From an uncultured archaeon (GTDB lineage Archaea; Thermoproteota; Nitrososphaeria; Conexivisphaerales; CALBHZ01), in NCBI GenBank assembly GCA_937892815.1, contig CALBHZ010000229.1, positions 1-18,147 of the forward strand: a DNA stretch of 18,147 bases. The letters are read 5' to 3'. The notes beneath the pieces were generated by a model. That model was not told where the DNA came from. It saw only the letters and a list, made by a program, of their open reading frames with translations, and ran no database searches. Positions within the stretch are counted from its first letter, which is position 1, and every line of letters begins with the position of its first letter. Positions 6,663 to 13,315 of this stretch are shown piece by piece. The translations under genes were made by a program, and so were the position numbers.

Positions 6663-8092
6663 AGATCTACCACCTCAAGCTCTCCAGCTTTTTCCTCAAA
6701 TCTCTTCGCTAATCCAAATAGCTTTTCTTCTTCAAATTCATCTGCTATGAACTGTATGCCAACTGGCAGCCCATCCGCTAATCCGATTGGCAAGGAAATA
6801 GCGGGAACCCCGGCTAAATTTGCCGGTACGGTCAAAGCATCTGAAAGGTACACGTACAAAGGATCGTCTAACTTCTCCCCTATTCTCCAAGGTAGAACAG
6901 GCATTGTTGGTATCGCAACATAGTCATACTTCTTTAATAGCTTCTTTAACCCATCTCTTATCCTCCTCCTTACCTTAACGGCTTTTACGTAATACTCCTC
7001 GAAAAATCCAGCCGATAGCGTGTAAGCGCCTAACATGATCCTTACCTTTACCTCCTTTCCGAAGAGTTTTCTAACCTCCTTATACGCATCCCTCCAATTT
7101 AAGTTCGTTCTACAATCTACACCAAACCTCACGCCATCATATCTAGCTAAGTTCGAACTAGCCTCTGAACACGCTATAACGTAGTAAGCTGGAAGGGCTA
7201 GATCTATGCCTTCAAGTTTTACCTCATTTACCTCAGCTCCTATTTCACTAATGTAGTTAATTCCTCTTTCAAACATCTTCTTAACAGGCTCGTCTACCCT
7301 AGACACTAAATCGGTTAAGACAGCTACCTTAACTCCTTTAGCTTCAAAATCGCTAATTCTTTCAATGCTTAAAGGAGGGGAAGGAAGGGATGTAGAATCC
7401 TTTTCATCTTCTCCGTAGATAATTGAATATAAATAAGCCGTATCTAAGACGTTTTTACCCATAGGGCCTATTTGCTCTAAGCTATTAGCGTAAGCTATGA
7501 GGCCGAACCTGCTCACGGCTCCATACGTAGGCTTCAATCCTACGATGCCCGTGAAGCTCGCTGGGGCTCTTATAGATCCTCCCGTATCGCTTCCTAAAGC
7601 CAGCGGAGCTAAACCTGCCGCTATGGCCGCAGCGCTTCCGCTGCTGGATCCTCCCGGAACTCTATTTAGATCTCTAGGGTTTTTTGTCGGCCCAAATCCG
7701 CTATTCTCTCCAGAGCTACCCATAGCGAATTCGTCCATATTCGTCTTACCGATGATTATGCCTCCCTCTCTCTTTATCCTACTAATAACCTCAGCATCAT
7801 AAGGAGGGATATAGTTCTCAAGTATACGAGACGCACAGGTAGTTCTAATACCCTTAGTAGTTATATTGTCCTTTACGGCTATCGGTAATCCGGCTAATCT
7901 CCCCTTCCTCCCATTTTTATCTACTTTTTTCGCCTCCTCAACGGCCTTTTCATTTAAAGTTATAAACGAGTTTAATATTCGATCGACCTTCTTAATCTTA
8001 TCTAAAAAGTACGCTGAAATCTCCTCGCTAGTAATTGAGCCGCTTTTAAGCTCCTCGATTAACCTAATAGCGCTTAACTTCTCCCACTTCAT
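6659..8092 (-). CDS. gatA: Asp-tRNA(Asn)/Glu-tRNA(Gln) amidotransferase subunit A
   Basis: GatA is the glutaminase/amidase subunit that releases ammonia for GatB. The 477-residue protein has the complete Ser-cisSer-Lys triad: Lys74 (IAVKDNI), cis-Ser149 (PGGSSSGSA) and nucleophile Ser173 (GSDTGGSIR). The spacing equals K79/S154/S178 of the bacterial enzyme. The amidase signature region runs without a gap from 146 to about 200. The ATG at 8092 overlaps the gatC stop as ATGA, and the stop overlaps the gatB start as TTGA, so all three subunits can be made in fixed ratio. Several long open frames on the + strand here are antisense shadows. Confidence 0.97.
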   Translation of the reverse strand: MKWEKLSAIRLIEELKSGSITSEEISAYFLDKIKKVDRILNSFITLNEKAVEEAKKVDKNGRKGRLAGLPIAVKDNITTKGIRTTCASRILENYIPPYDAEVISRIKREGGIIIGKTNMDEFAMGSSGENSGFGPTKNPRDLNRVPGGSSSGSAAAIAAGLAPLALGSDTGGSIRAPASFTGIVGLKPTYGAVSRFGLIAYANSLEQIGPMGKNVLDTAYLYSIIYGEDEKDSTSLPSPPLSIERISDFEAKGVKVAVLTDLVSRVDEPVKKMFERGINYISEIGAEVNEVKLEGIDLALPAYYVIACSEASSNLARYDGVRFGVDCRTNLNWRDAYKEVRKLFGKEVKVRIMLGAYTLSAGFFEEYYVKAVKVRRRIRDGLKKLLKKYDYVAIPTMPVLPWRIGEKLDDPLYVYLSDALTVPANLAGVPAISLPIGLADGLPVGIQFIADEFEEEKLFGLAKRFEEKAGELEVVDL

Positions 8093-8355
8093 ATCGTCTT
8101 CGGACCTTTTACATATCTACCCTTCACCTTAGGCACTATCGAGAGGAGCTCCTCTACATTAAAAGCTCTAGGCTCATCCTTCCTAAGCTTAAGCCTTAAG
8201 GTAGGGAGGAACGGAGGCTCCTCTCCTACTTCAACGCTTTCAAGCTTCTTTAAAATGCTCTTTAAAGCTTTGAGCCTTTTAGCTACCTCCCTCCTCTCCT
8301 CTCTAGTTAGCTCTAGGAGGACTAGATCTGCAAGATATTCAAGCTCGCCCTTCAA
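8089..8355 (-). CDS. gatC: Asp-tRNA(Asn)/Glu-tRNA(Gln) amidotransferase subunit C
   Basis: GatC is the small subunit that wraps the GatA-GatB interface. The 88-residue protein starts with the usual two-helix pattern (LEYLADLVLLELTREER, then RLKALKSILKKLESV), followed by an extended segment ending LRKDEPRAF, where the family has the conserved LRxDxP element. It lies between aspS and gatA, as expected. The TTG start at 8355 overlaps the aspS stop as TTGA. A strong SD inside the aspS coding end supports that start. Confidence 0.93.
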   Translation of the reverse strand: MKGELEYLADLVLLELTREERREVAKRLKALKSILKKLESVEVGEEPPFLPTLRLKLRKDEPRAFNVEELLSIVPKVKGRYVKGPKTI

Positions 8356-9617
8356 GGTATCAACCTCCTAACATCCCTTGGATAGAGAACAACTTCCCTT
8401 ATGTTATTAACCCCCGTTATTACCATCATAAATCTATCTATTCCTAACCCAAAGCCGGCGTGAGGAGGCATGCCATAATCGAATACTCTTAAATGATAAT
8501 CAAATCCCTTGGGCTTAAGGCCTTGTTCTTTTAACCTCTTCACTAACAGGCTTTTCCTATGTATCCTCGTTCCTCCACTGCTTAATTCCAGATCCTTATA
8601 CATTAAATCGAAAGATTCAGAAAGCCTTCCCTTAGGCATTATATAAAAGGGTTTTAAGCTTAAAGGCCAATCAGTAATGAAATAATATCCGTTCATCTCG
8701 CTTCCCAAAACTTCTAGTTCTTTAGTTCCTAAATCATCCCCCCAATTTACCTCTATCCCTTTTCCTTGTAAAATTTCAATAGCTTGATCGTACGTTATTC
8801 TAGGAATCGGCCCTTCCGGTATTTCTAGCTCGTATCTTAAATCTTTCAACTCCTCTTTTCCTTCGTTAGCTATTTCAGTTAAAACGTATTTCACTAACTC
8901 TTCTAGTAAATCCATTATCTCTCTATAATCGACGAAGGCTTGCTCCACGTCTAAGCTAAACGCCTCGCTTAAATGCCTTAAAGTCCTAAACGGCTCCGCT
9001 CTAAATATAGGACCTATCTCAAATACCTTTTCAAACGCCATTATAAGCTGTTCTTTGTAAAGCTGAGGGCTTTGAGCTAAAAAGGCCTCTTTATCATAAT
9101 ACATAATGGGAAACAAAGCGGCTCCTCCTTCGGTAGCGGAGGAAATAATCTTTGAAGTCTGTACTTCAATAAAGCCCCTTTTGGATAGGAACTCTCTACA
9201 CGACTTCAAGAGAAGATGTCTAAGCTTAAAAATGGCCATTGCTTTAACCCTTCTCAAATCTACCGCTCTAATATCTAACCTCTTGTCTATGCTTGGAAGA
9301 TTACCTCCGTATACGTGAAAGGGCGGTATTTTCTTTGCAGGACTCACGATTCGTATTTTAGTGGGATAAATTTCGTATCCACGTGGAGCTTTTTCGGTCA
9401 AATGAATAGTGCCCTCTACTATAAGACTCGAGTGCTCCCTTATCTTCTCGGCTTTCTCTAAAAGCCTCTTATTATCTCCTTTAATAGTTACCTGCAGCTC
9501 TTTTCCCGATTCGAATAAAACTAAGAAGGCTATATCTCCTTGAACTCTTTTACTAGCTAACCATCCACCCGCTACTACCCTTCCTCCCTCCTTTAACCCT
9601 TCCTTTAGCTTTAACAT
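8352..9617 (-). CDS. aspS: Aspartyl-tRNA synthetase, archaeal type, probably non-discriminating
   Basis: The class IIb synthetase has 421 residues from the ATG at 9617: an N-terminal OB-fold anticodon domain (about 1-95), motif 1 near 120-135, motif 2 (FEIGPIFRAEPFRTLRHLSEAF) at 199-220 and motif 3 (GFGLGIDR) at 388-395. A longer frame reaches a start at 9737, but its 40 extra residues lack family similarity and overlap the divergent eS25 start, so I reject it. In the Thermococcus enzyme Trp26 and Lys85 are tied to Asp-only specificity; here these positions are Ala21 and Pro78. Pro at the latter is typical of non-discriminating enzymes. That fits its operon with gatCAB, in which Asp-tRNA(Asn) is amidated to Asn-tRNA(Asn). 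Confidence 0.95.
   Translation of the reverse strand: MLKLKEGLKEGGRVVAGGWLASKRVQGDIAFLVLFESGKELQVTIKGDNKRLLEKAEKIREHSSLIVEGTIHLTEKAPRGYEIYPTKIRIVSPAKKIPPFHVYGGNLPSIDKRLDIRAVDLRRVKAMAIFKLRHLLLKSCREFLSKRGFIEVQTSKIISSATEGGAALFPIMYYDKEAFLAQSPQLYKEQLIMAFEKVFEIGPIFRAEPFRTLRHLSEAFSLDVEQAFVDYREIMDLLEELVKYVLTEIANEGKEELKDLRYELEIPEGPIPRITYDQAIEILQGKGIEVNWGDDLGTKELEVLGSEMNGYYFITDWPLSLKPFYIMPKGRLSESFDLMYKDLELSSGGTRIHRKSLLVKRLKEQGLKPKGFDYHLRVFDYGMPPHAGFGLGIDRFMMVITGVNNIREVVLYPRDVRRLIP
8363..8369 (-). promoter_or_regulatory. SD site for gatC inside the aspS 3' end
   Basis: The minus strand reads AGGAGGT, 7 nt before the TTG start of gatC. These bases also encode the RRL near the C-terminus of AspRS, so gatC has its own ribosome entry within the aspS reading frame. 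Confidence 0.7.
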
Positions 9618-9657
9618 CCACCGCTTACCACAGAATTCTATCCCTTTTAGCTTTATG

Positions 9658-9663
9658 TTTAAA
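9658..9663 (-). promoter_or_regulatory. Possible TATA box of the aspS-gatCAB operon
   Basis: The palindromic TTTAAA, read on the minus strand, would place transcription start near 9635 and leave an 18-nt leader before the ATG at 9617. It lies in the 95-nt gap shared with eS25. No clear SD precedes the aspS ATG. This is pattern reading only. Confidence 0.35.
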
Positions 9664-9669
9664 GAAAGG

Positions 9670-9676
9670 CTTAAAT
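9670..9676 (+). promoter_or_regulatory. Probable TATA box of the eS25 gene
   Basis: CTTAAAT is preceded by purine-rich AAAG, a BRE-like flank. Transcription would start near 9698, giving a short leader that still contains the SD at 9700-9706. Confidence 0.5.
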
Positions 9677-9699
9677 CCGCATCTTTACTCAGGATAAAA

Positions 9700-9706
9700 A
9701 GGTGAT
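9700..9706 (+). promoter_or_regulatory. SD site of the eS25 gene
   Basis: AGGTGAT lies 6 nt before the ATG at 9713. It is a strong archaeal SD and confirms the start. Confidence 0.65.
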
Positions 9707-9712
9707 TAAAGG

Positions 9713-10039
9713 ATGGGCGGAGTGAAGAAGAAGCCACTAAGCGCGATAGAGAAGGCCCAGAGGAGGAGGGAGGAGGAAGAGAAGAGGAAGAGGAAGGGGG
9801 CAGCGGCCACTACTGCTAAAGCTAAGGAGCAGACTCAGGTGGATCTATCGTTATCTGATGATGAGATAATTAAACAGATAGCTCCCCTCAAAGCTGTGAC
9901 TATATACAGCGTAGCTAGGATGTTTAATATTAAGGCAAGCGTTGCTAATCAAATAATAAGGAGCTTAGTTGAGAAAGGCAAACTTGAGAAGGTAGGAGGG
10001 TTTAGTGGGCATTACGTTTACAAGGTAGTAGGAGCTTAA
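9713..10039 (+). CDS. rps25e: Small ribosomal subunit protein eS25
   Basis: The 108-residue protein has a Lys/Arg/Glu-rich flexible tail (1-45) and a winged-helix domain (about 48-106) with AVTIYSVARMFNIKASVANQIIRSLVEKG, the typical eS25 helix-turn-helix core, ending in GGFSGHYVYK. It binds the head of the 30S subunit. In archaea it occurs mainly in the TACK and Asgard groups, which helps place the organism. The gene is divergent from the aspS operon. Its stop shares the palindromic TTAA with the stop of the opposite-strand neighbour. Confidence 0.95.
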   Translation: MGGVKKKPLSAIEKAQRRREEEEKRKRKGAAATTAKAKEQTQVDLSLSDDEIIKQIAPLKAVTIYSVARMFNIKASVANQIIRSLVEKGKLEKVGGFSGHYVYKVVGA

Positions 10040-10404
10040 GCCTCAATTACAAGCGTAACGTAATCTCCTCTTTTTACATCGGACAACTTCTCGATCTCTT
10101 CAGTTCTACCTATAAAGCTCATAGGCCTATTAACGTTGGCATCTCTAGCAAAAAACCAGATGCTCGCATTAATAGGTAGGAAGGCTATATCTCCTGCTGA
10201 AAAGCTCCTCCTCGATTTCTCCAACCCCGCTCTAACGTTTGTAAGCATCATGAATCCATGTTCATGTAGAACGGCCCAGCCTTCAAACGTCCCGACCTTC
10301 ATCATAGCCCTTACCGTGTAAGGAGCTATATGCCTATAGAGCTCTCCCTTTATCTCAAATTTATTCCTCACCCTAATAGTAATGGGAACCCTAGCCGTAG
10401 ACAA
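10036..10404 (-). CDS. Cyclophilin-like family protein (PF04126/COG2164 type)
   Basis: The 122-residue protein has the order of the archaeal cyclophilin-like family: a first strand ITIRVRNKFEIKGELY, RHIAPYTVRAMMK, a central strand FEGWAVL, SAGDIAFLPINASIWFF and a final FIGRTEEIEKLSDVKRGD. This is the beta-barrel fold of cyclophilin without an established peptidyl-prolyl isomerase site; no enzymatic activity is assigned to the family. The TTG start at 10404 is supported by a TATA-like sequence about 30 nt upstream and the near absence of a leader. It is convergent with eS25 and divergent from the PLP decarboxylase gene. Confidence 0.8.
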   Translation of the reverse strand: MSTARVPITIRVRNKFEIKGELYRHIAPYTVRAMMKVGTFEGWAVLHEHGFMMLTNVRAGLEKSRRSFSAGDIAFLPINASIWFFARDANVNRPMSFIGRTEEIEKLSDVKRGDYVTLVIEA

Positions 10405-10430
10405 TCTAGTATTGTAATTGATGTAGAGCA

Positions 10431-10438
10431 GATATATC
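10431..10438 (-). promoter_or_regulatory. TATA-like element for the cyclophilin-like gene
   Basis: The minus strand reads AAAGATATATC here. The expected transcription start is near 10408, only a few bases before the TTG at 10404, so the message would be nearly leaderless. Confidence 0.45.
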
Positions 10439-10459
10439 TTTTCCTCTCTGAATAATAAC

Positions 10460-10468
10460 TTTTAAATA
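10460..10468 (+). promoter_or_regulatory. Probable TATA box for the PLP decarboxylase gene
   Basis: TTTTAAATA is a good archaeal TATA match. Transcription would start near 10490, 8 nt before the TTG start. There is no SD at the usual distance, which fits a near-leaderless message. Confidence 0.55.
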
Positions 10469-10497
10469 ACGATCAAGAGGAATTTTCGAGCAAAGAA

Positions 10498-11811
10498 TTG
10501 GCAAACAGTACAAGAGCTAAGAAAAGGGGACAATTAGAGATACCTAATAAGGATCTGTATCGATTGGCCGAGAAGTTAGGTACGCCCTATTACATAATCG
10601 ATGAAAGGACATTAAAGGAGAAGCTCAACGATCTCAGAAAGGCCTACTCCAAGTTCGAGGGAGACGTCATAATCGCTTACTCTATTAAAGCCAACTTCAA
10701 CCCCTTTCTCTTAAAGGTGTTTATAGAGAACGGCACGTGGTTTGACGTTACCTCTCCCGAAGAGCTTTACTTCCTAAAAGAATCGGGAGGAGACCCAAGT
10801 AAGGTAGTGTATACAAGTGTAACTGAGGGAAGGGGTGAATACTCAACAATTCTCAAAGAAGGAGTAGAGTACGTAGTCGTGAGCTCCTACCAAGGCCTTT
10901 TGCATTTGATTGAAGCTTCCATGGAGGCTAAGGTTAATCCCAAAGTCATGATAAGGGTACATCCGGAGGTACATGTTAAAGCAGAGATAAAGTCCTCCTA
11001 CGGAAAGTTCGGCGTACCGTTTAACGGACCCTCTTTAGATACCGCTACTAACTTACTACGTTTAATATATAGTGAAAGCAGCTTAAATTTCGTAGGCTTC
11101 CACTTCCACTTAGGATCTCAAATTGAAGATCCTAAATGCTTCGAACACGCTTTAGAAAAGCTTGAAAAGTTCGTAAGTAGGATGAAAAAGGAGATTCCAC
11201 ACCTAAATGTGGAGATATTAGATGTGGGCGGAGGTATTCCCGTATATTACGGAATGGAGGTGCCTTCTCCTACAGATATAGCTAGCAAGGTGGTAACGAG
11301 ATTAAATTGCTTGAGAAGGAAACTAAACATGAACTTCGACTTAATAGTTGAGAGCGGTAGGTATTTATCTGCGGAAGCCTCTTTTCTGGTCTCAAGGGTT
11401 ATAAATGTAAAGATTTACGGTAGGAGAAAGTTCGTCTTCCTAGATACGGGCTATCATCAATTACTAGATTCCGCCTTAGTAAGGCAAGTGTACCCAGTGG
11501 AGGTCGTTCCTAAAGGAGAGAAGGATGGCTACAAGGTAGTTTTAGTCGGAAGGCTTTGTGACGACATAGATATATTCCCGCTAGGACCTGAAACAGAATT
11601 AAATGGCGTTGAGGTAGGAAAGTTAGTTGTTTTTAAGAACGTCGGAGCTTACTCTCTAGTATTCAACATGCCCTTTCACTCTCAAGTTAAGCCCGCCGTA
11701 GTTTTTAGAAGGGAAAATGGGGAGTACGTATTAGCTAGGAGAAGAGAAAGTTTAAAAGAACTGTTCTTAGAAGAAGGAGGAGATCTGTTAAGAAATTTCA
11801 AGAAACTCTAA
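10498..11811 (+). CDS. Fold-type III PLP-dependent decarboxylase (DAP/ornithine decarboxylase family)
   Basis: The 437-residue enzyme has an alanine-racemase-like barrel followed by a beta domain. The PLP lysine is Lys64 in AYSIKAN. HFHLGSQI at 202-209, DVGGGIP at 242-248 and VESGRYLSAEA at 284-294 (EPGR in most relatives) hold the cofactor phosphate and ring. The substrate-site segment reads GRLCDDIDIF at 351-360. Meso-DAP decarboxylases normally have CES there, ornithine decarboxylases CD. NVGAYSLVFN at 381-390 is the late conserved Tyr motif. It removes the alpha-carboxylate of a basic amino acid; DAP, ornithine or lysine are candidates and the CD motif leans to a polyamine substrate. The TTG start lies just after a TATA box. 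The 3' end overlaps the next gene by 14 nt, convergently. Confidence 0.85.
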   Translation: MANSTRAKKRGQLEIPNKDLYRLAEKLGTPYYIIDERTLKEKLNDLRKAYSKFEGDVIIAYSIKANFNPFLLKVFIENGTWFDVTSPEELYFLKESGGDPSKVVYTSVTEGRGEYSTILKEGVEYVVVSSYQGLLHLIEASMEAKVNPKVMIRVHPEVHVKAEIKSSYGKFGVPFNGPSLDTATNLLRLIYSESSLNFVGFHFHLGSQIEDPKCFEHALEKLEKFVSRMKKEIPHLNVEILDVGGGIPVYYGMEVPSPTDIASKVVTRLNCLRRKLNMNFDLIVESGRYLSAEASFLVSRVINVKIYGRRKFVFLDTGYHQLLDSALVRQVYPVEVVPKGEKDGYKVVLVGRLCDDIDIFPLGPETELNGVEVGKLVVFKNVGAYSLVFNMPFHSQVKPAVVFRRENGEYVLARRRESLKELFLEEGGDLLRNFKKL

Positions 11812-11986
11812 CTATCTTGTATCTTTTTATCTCCTCCTTTCCATATACTCCCCAGCTACCGTTTCTCCACCTTACCTGTATGTAAGGTCTTCCCTCAATG
11901 TATATAATATCTTCCACCACTCCTTCGACATTCCTCTCAGTCCTAACTTTCGTTCCTATAGGGAAAGCCTCTTCTATTGAACTCAT
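11798..11986 (-). CDS. Small conserved-looking protein, SH3/Tudor-like
   Basis: The 62-residue protein has no family name I can give. After a short helix (SSIEEAF) it shows alternating strands and turns: GTKVRTERNVEGVVEDIIY, RPYIQVRWRNGSW, GVYGKEEIKRYKIV. This five-strand pattern with a Trp-rich centre resembles small SH3-like or Tudor barrels that bind nucleic acid or proteins. Its ATG lies about 25 nt after a TATA box, and the codon use matches the neighbours, which supports a real gene. It follows apgM on the same strand after 31 nt and overlaps the convergent decarboxylase gene by 14 nt. Confidence 0.65.
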   Translation of the reverse strand: MSSIEEAFPIGTKVRTERNVEGVVEDIIYIEGRPYIQVRWRNGSWGVYGKEEIKRYKIVRVS

Positions 11987-12005
11987 ATCATTACGTTTGA
12001 AATAA

Positions 12006-12017
12006 GATATTTAAAAA
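12006..12017 (-). promoter_or_regulatory. TATA box of the 62-residue protein gene
   Basis: The minus strand reads TTTTTAAATATC. Its centre is about 25 nt before the ATG at 11986, so transcription would start at or next to the start codon (leaderless). It sits directly after the apgM stop. Confidence 0.55.
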
Positions 12018-13280
12018 TCATTCCGCCTTCATGAATTCGATAGCTTGTTTGAGAACGTCGATCCCTCTAATCGTTCCTATGCTACCTCTCTCGGCCTCCC
12101 TTTCCGTAAATCTAGATGTGCCATCGCTTTTAATCCAAGATGCGCTGTAAATTACTGGAACCGGATCATCGCTGTGCGCCTTTAAAGCGCAAGGTGTCGC
12201 GTGATCGGACGAAACTACTACTAAGATCTTTTCGGACCAAACCTCACTTATGAGAGGCTTAAAGAACTCTTTATCTATACGTTCTATAACCTCTTTCTTA
12301 AGGATAGCTTTACCATCGTGTCCAGGTTCGTCTGGTCCTTTAATATGAACGTATACGGCATCGTAATCTTCAAGGGCTCTCTTCACTATATCCACTTTAT
12401 CTCTGTAATCGTCTATAGCCTTGGATCTTATTGCCTTCATTCCCACTATCCTACCTATTCCTAACTCAACGGGCATATCGGCGATGATTGCGAAGTTCAG
12501 CCCATACTTCTCGAACATCGTAGGCAGTTTAGGCAACGTATCGCTAGCGTCCCTCATCAAGAGTATGTTCGCTGGAAGCCTTCCCTCCTTCATTCTCTTT
12601 TTGTTAACTGGGTGATCTTTTAGAACCTCGAAAGCCTGCCTTGTAAATTCGTTTACAATTTTGGCTGATACTCTAGATTTAGGGTCATCATCTAAAGGTA
12701 AGGCTTTTTCAACCTTCATTTTTCCGGCGACCTTTACCACGCCCATTCCCCCAATTCTCTTATAAGCTGGATCGGTATTTGAAATATTAGCGGAAAGCCC
12801 TCCCTCTCTTCTAAACCTAACAACCGCTCTATGGGCTACCGTGTGAATAGCGCTTATCTCTACGCCTTCAATTTTAACTCGCTCATTTATAGCCCTAATG
12901 AGCTCCTTAGCTTCCTCATCTCTAATATCTCTCCCTGCCCTCCTATCTATTACGTTTAGCTCTTCATCAACCGTTGCGAAATTAGCCCTTAAAGCTAGAT
13001 CTCCATCTTTAAAATCCATGCCCGCTCCAATAGCCTCAACAACACCTCTACCCATGTATCCCTTCTCCTCAAACTCATATCCGAGCATACAGAAAACCGC
13101 TATATCCGATTCTGGTGCTATCCCTTTTCCTACCGTATAGACCAAACCGCTTTTGCTCATGCTGGCTAGCTTATCTAAATTTGGGGTTTTCGCAGCTTCT
13201 AAGGGCGTTAAATTGTTAAGATCTGGATGGGGTCTATCTCCAACACCATCTAAAAGAATGTAAAGTAGCTTCCTTTTCAT
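12018..13280 (-). CDS. apgM: 2,3-bisphosphoglycerate-independent phosphoglycerate mutase, archaeal
   Basis: This enzyme converts 3-phosphoglycerate to 2-phosphoglycerate in glycolysis and gluconeogenesis. The 420-residue protein belongs to the alkaline-phosphatase superfamily. Metal and catalytic residues are visible: Asp11 in LLDGVGDRP, the phospho-Ser candidate Ser58 in APESDIAV, HIKGPDEPGHDG late in the protein, and SSDHATPCALKAHSDDPVP, which supplies further metal ligands. The RRAGRDI segment near 133-139 is also typical. The length is normal. The ATG at 13280 lies about 25 nt after a TATA-like element, so it is probably leaderless and independent of the upstream gene. Confidence 0.95.
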   Translation of the reverse strand: MKRKLLYILLDGVGDRPHPDLNNLTPLEAAKTPNLDKLASMSKSGLVYTVGKGIAPESDIAVFCMLGYEFEEKGYMGRGVVEAIGAGMDFKDGDLALRANFATVDEELNVIDRRAGRDIRDEEAKELIRAINERVKIEGVEISAIHTVAHRAVVRFRREGGLSANISNTDPAYKRIGGMGVVKVAGKMKVEKALPLDDDPKSRVSAKIVNEFTRQAFEVLKDHPVNKKRMKEGRLPANILLMRDASDTLPKLPTMFEKYGLNFAIIADMPVELGIGRIVGMKAIRSKAIDDYRDKVDIVKRALEDYDAVYVHIKGPDEPGHDGKAILKKEVIERIDKEFFKPLISEVWSEKILVVVSSDHATPCALKAHSDDPVPVIYSASWIKSDGTSRFTEREAERGSIGTIRGIDVLKQAIEFMKAE

Positions 13281-13300
13281 AAAATCGGGAAACGTAAAAG

Positions 13301-13310
13301 GTAATAAAAA
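13301..13310 (-). promoter_or_regulatory. TATA-like element for apgM
   Basis: The minus strand reads TTTTTATTAC, centred about 25 nt before the ATG. The gap to the upstream gene is only 35 nt and holds this element, so apgM probably has its own leaderless promoter. Confidence 0.45.
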
Positions 13311-13315
13311 CTTAT

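Noticed and set aside
6624..8132. Three + strand open frames of 88-101 codons across gatA/gatB
   Set aside because: They lie opposite intact gatA and gatB and their translations are Ser/Pro/Phe-rich antisense shadows.
9618..9737. Forty-residue N-terminal extension of AspRS
   Set aside because: It overlaps the eS25 promoter and start on the other strand and lacks family similarity.
10417..10452. TGATG followed by CTGA, resembling C/D box RNA ends
   Set aside because: The C box is imperfect, the span is too short, there are no internal C'/D' boxes, and it overlaps two promoters.
12421..13140. Two + strand open frames opposite apgM
   Set aside because: apgM is intact with all its motifs, and these have antisense composition and no promoter or SD.
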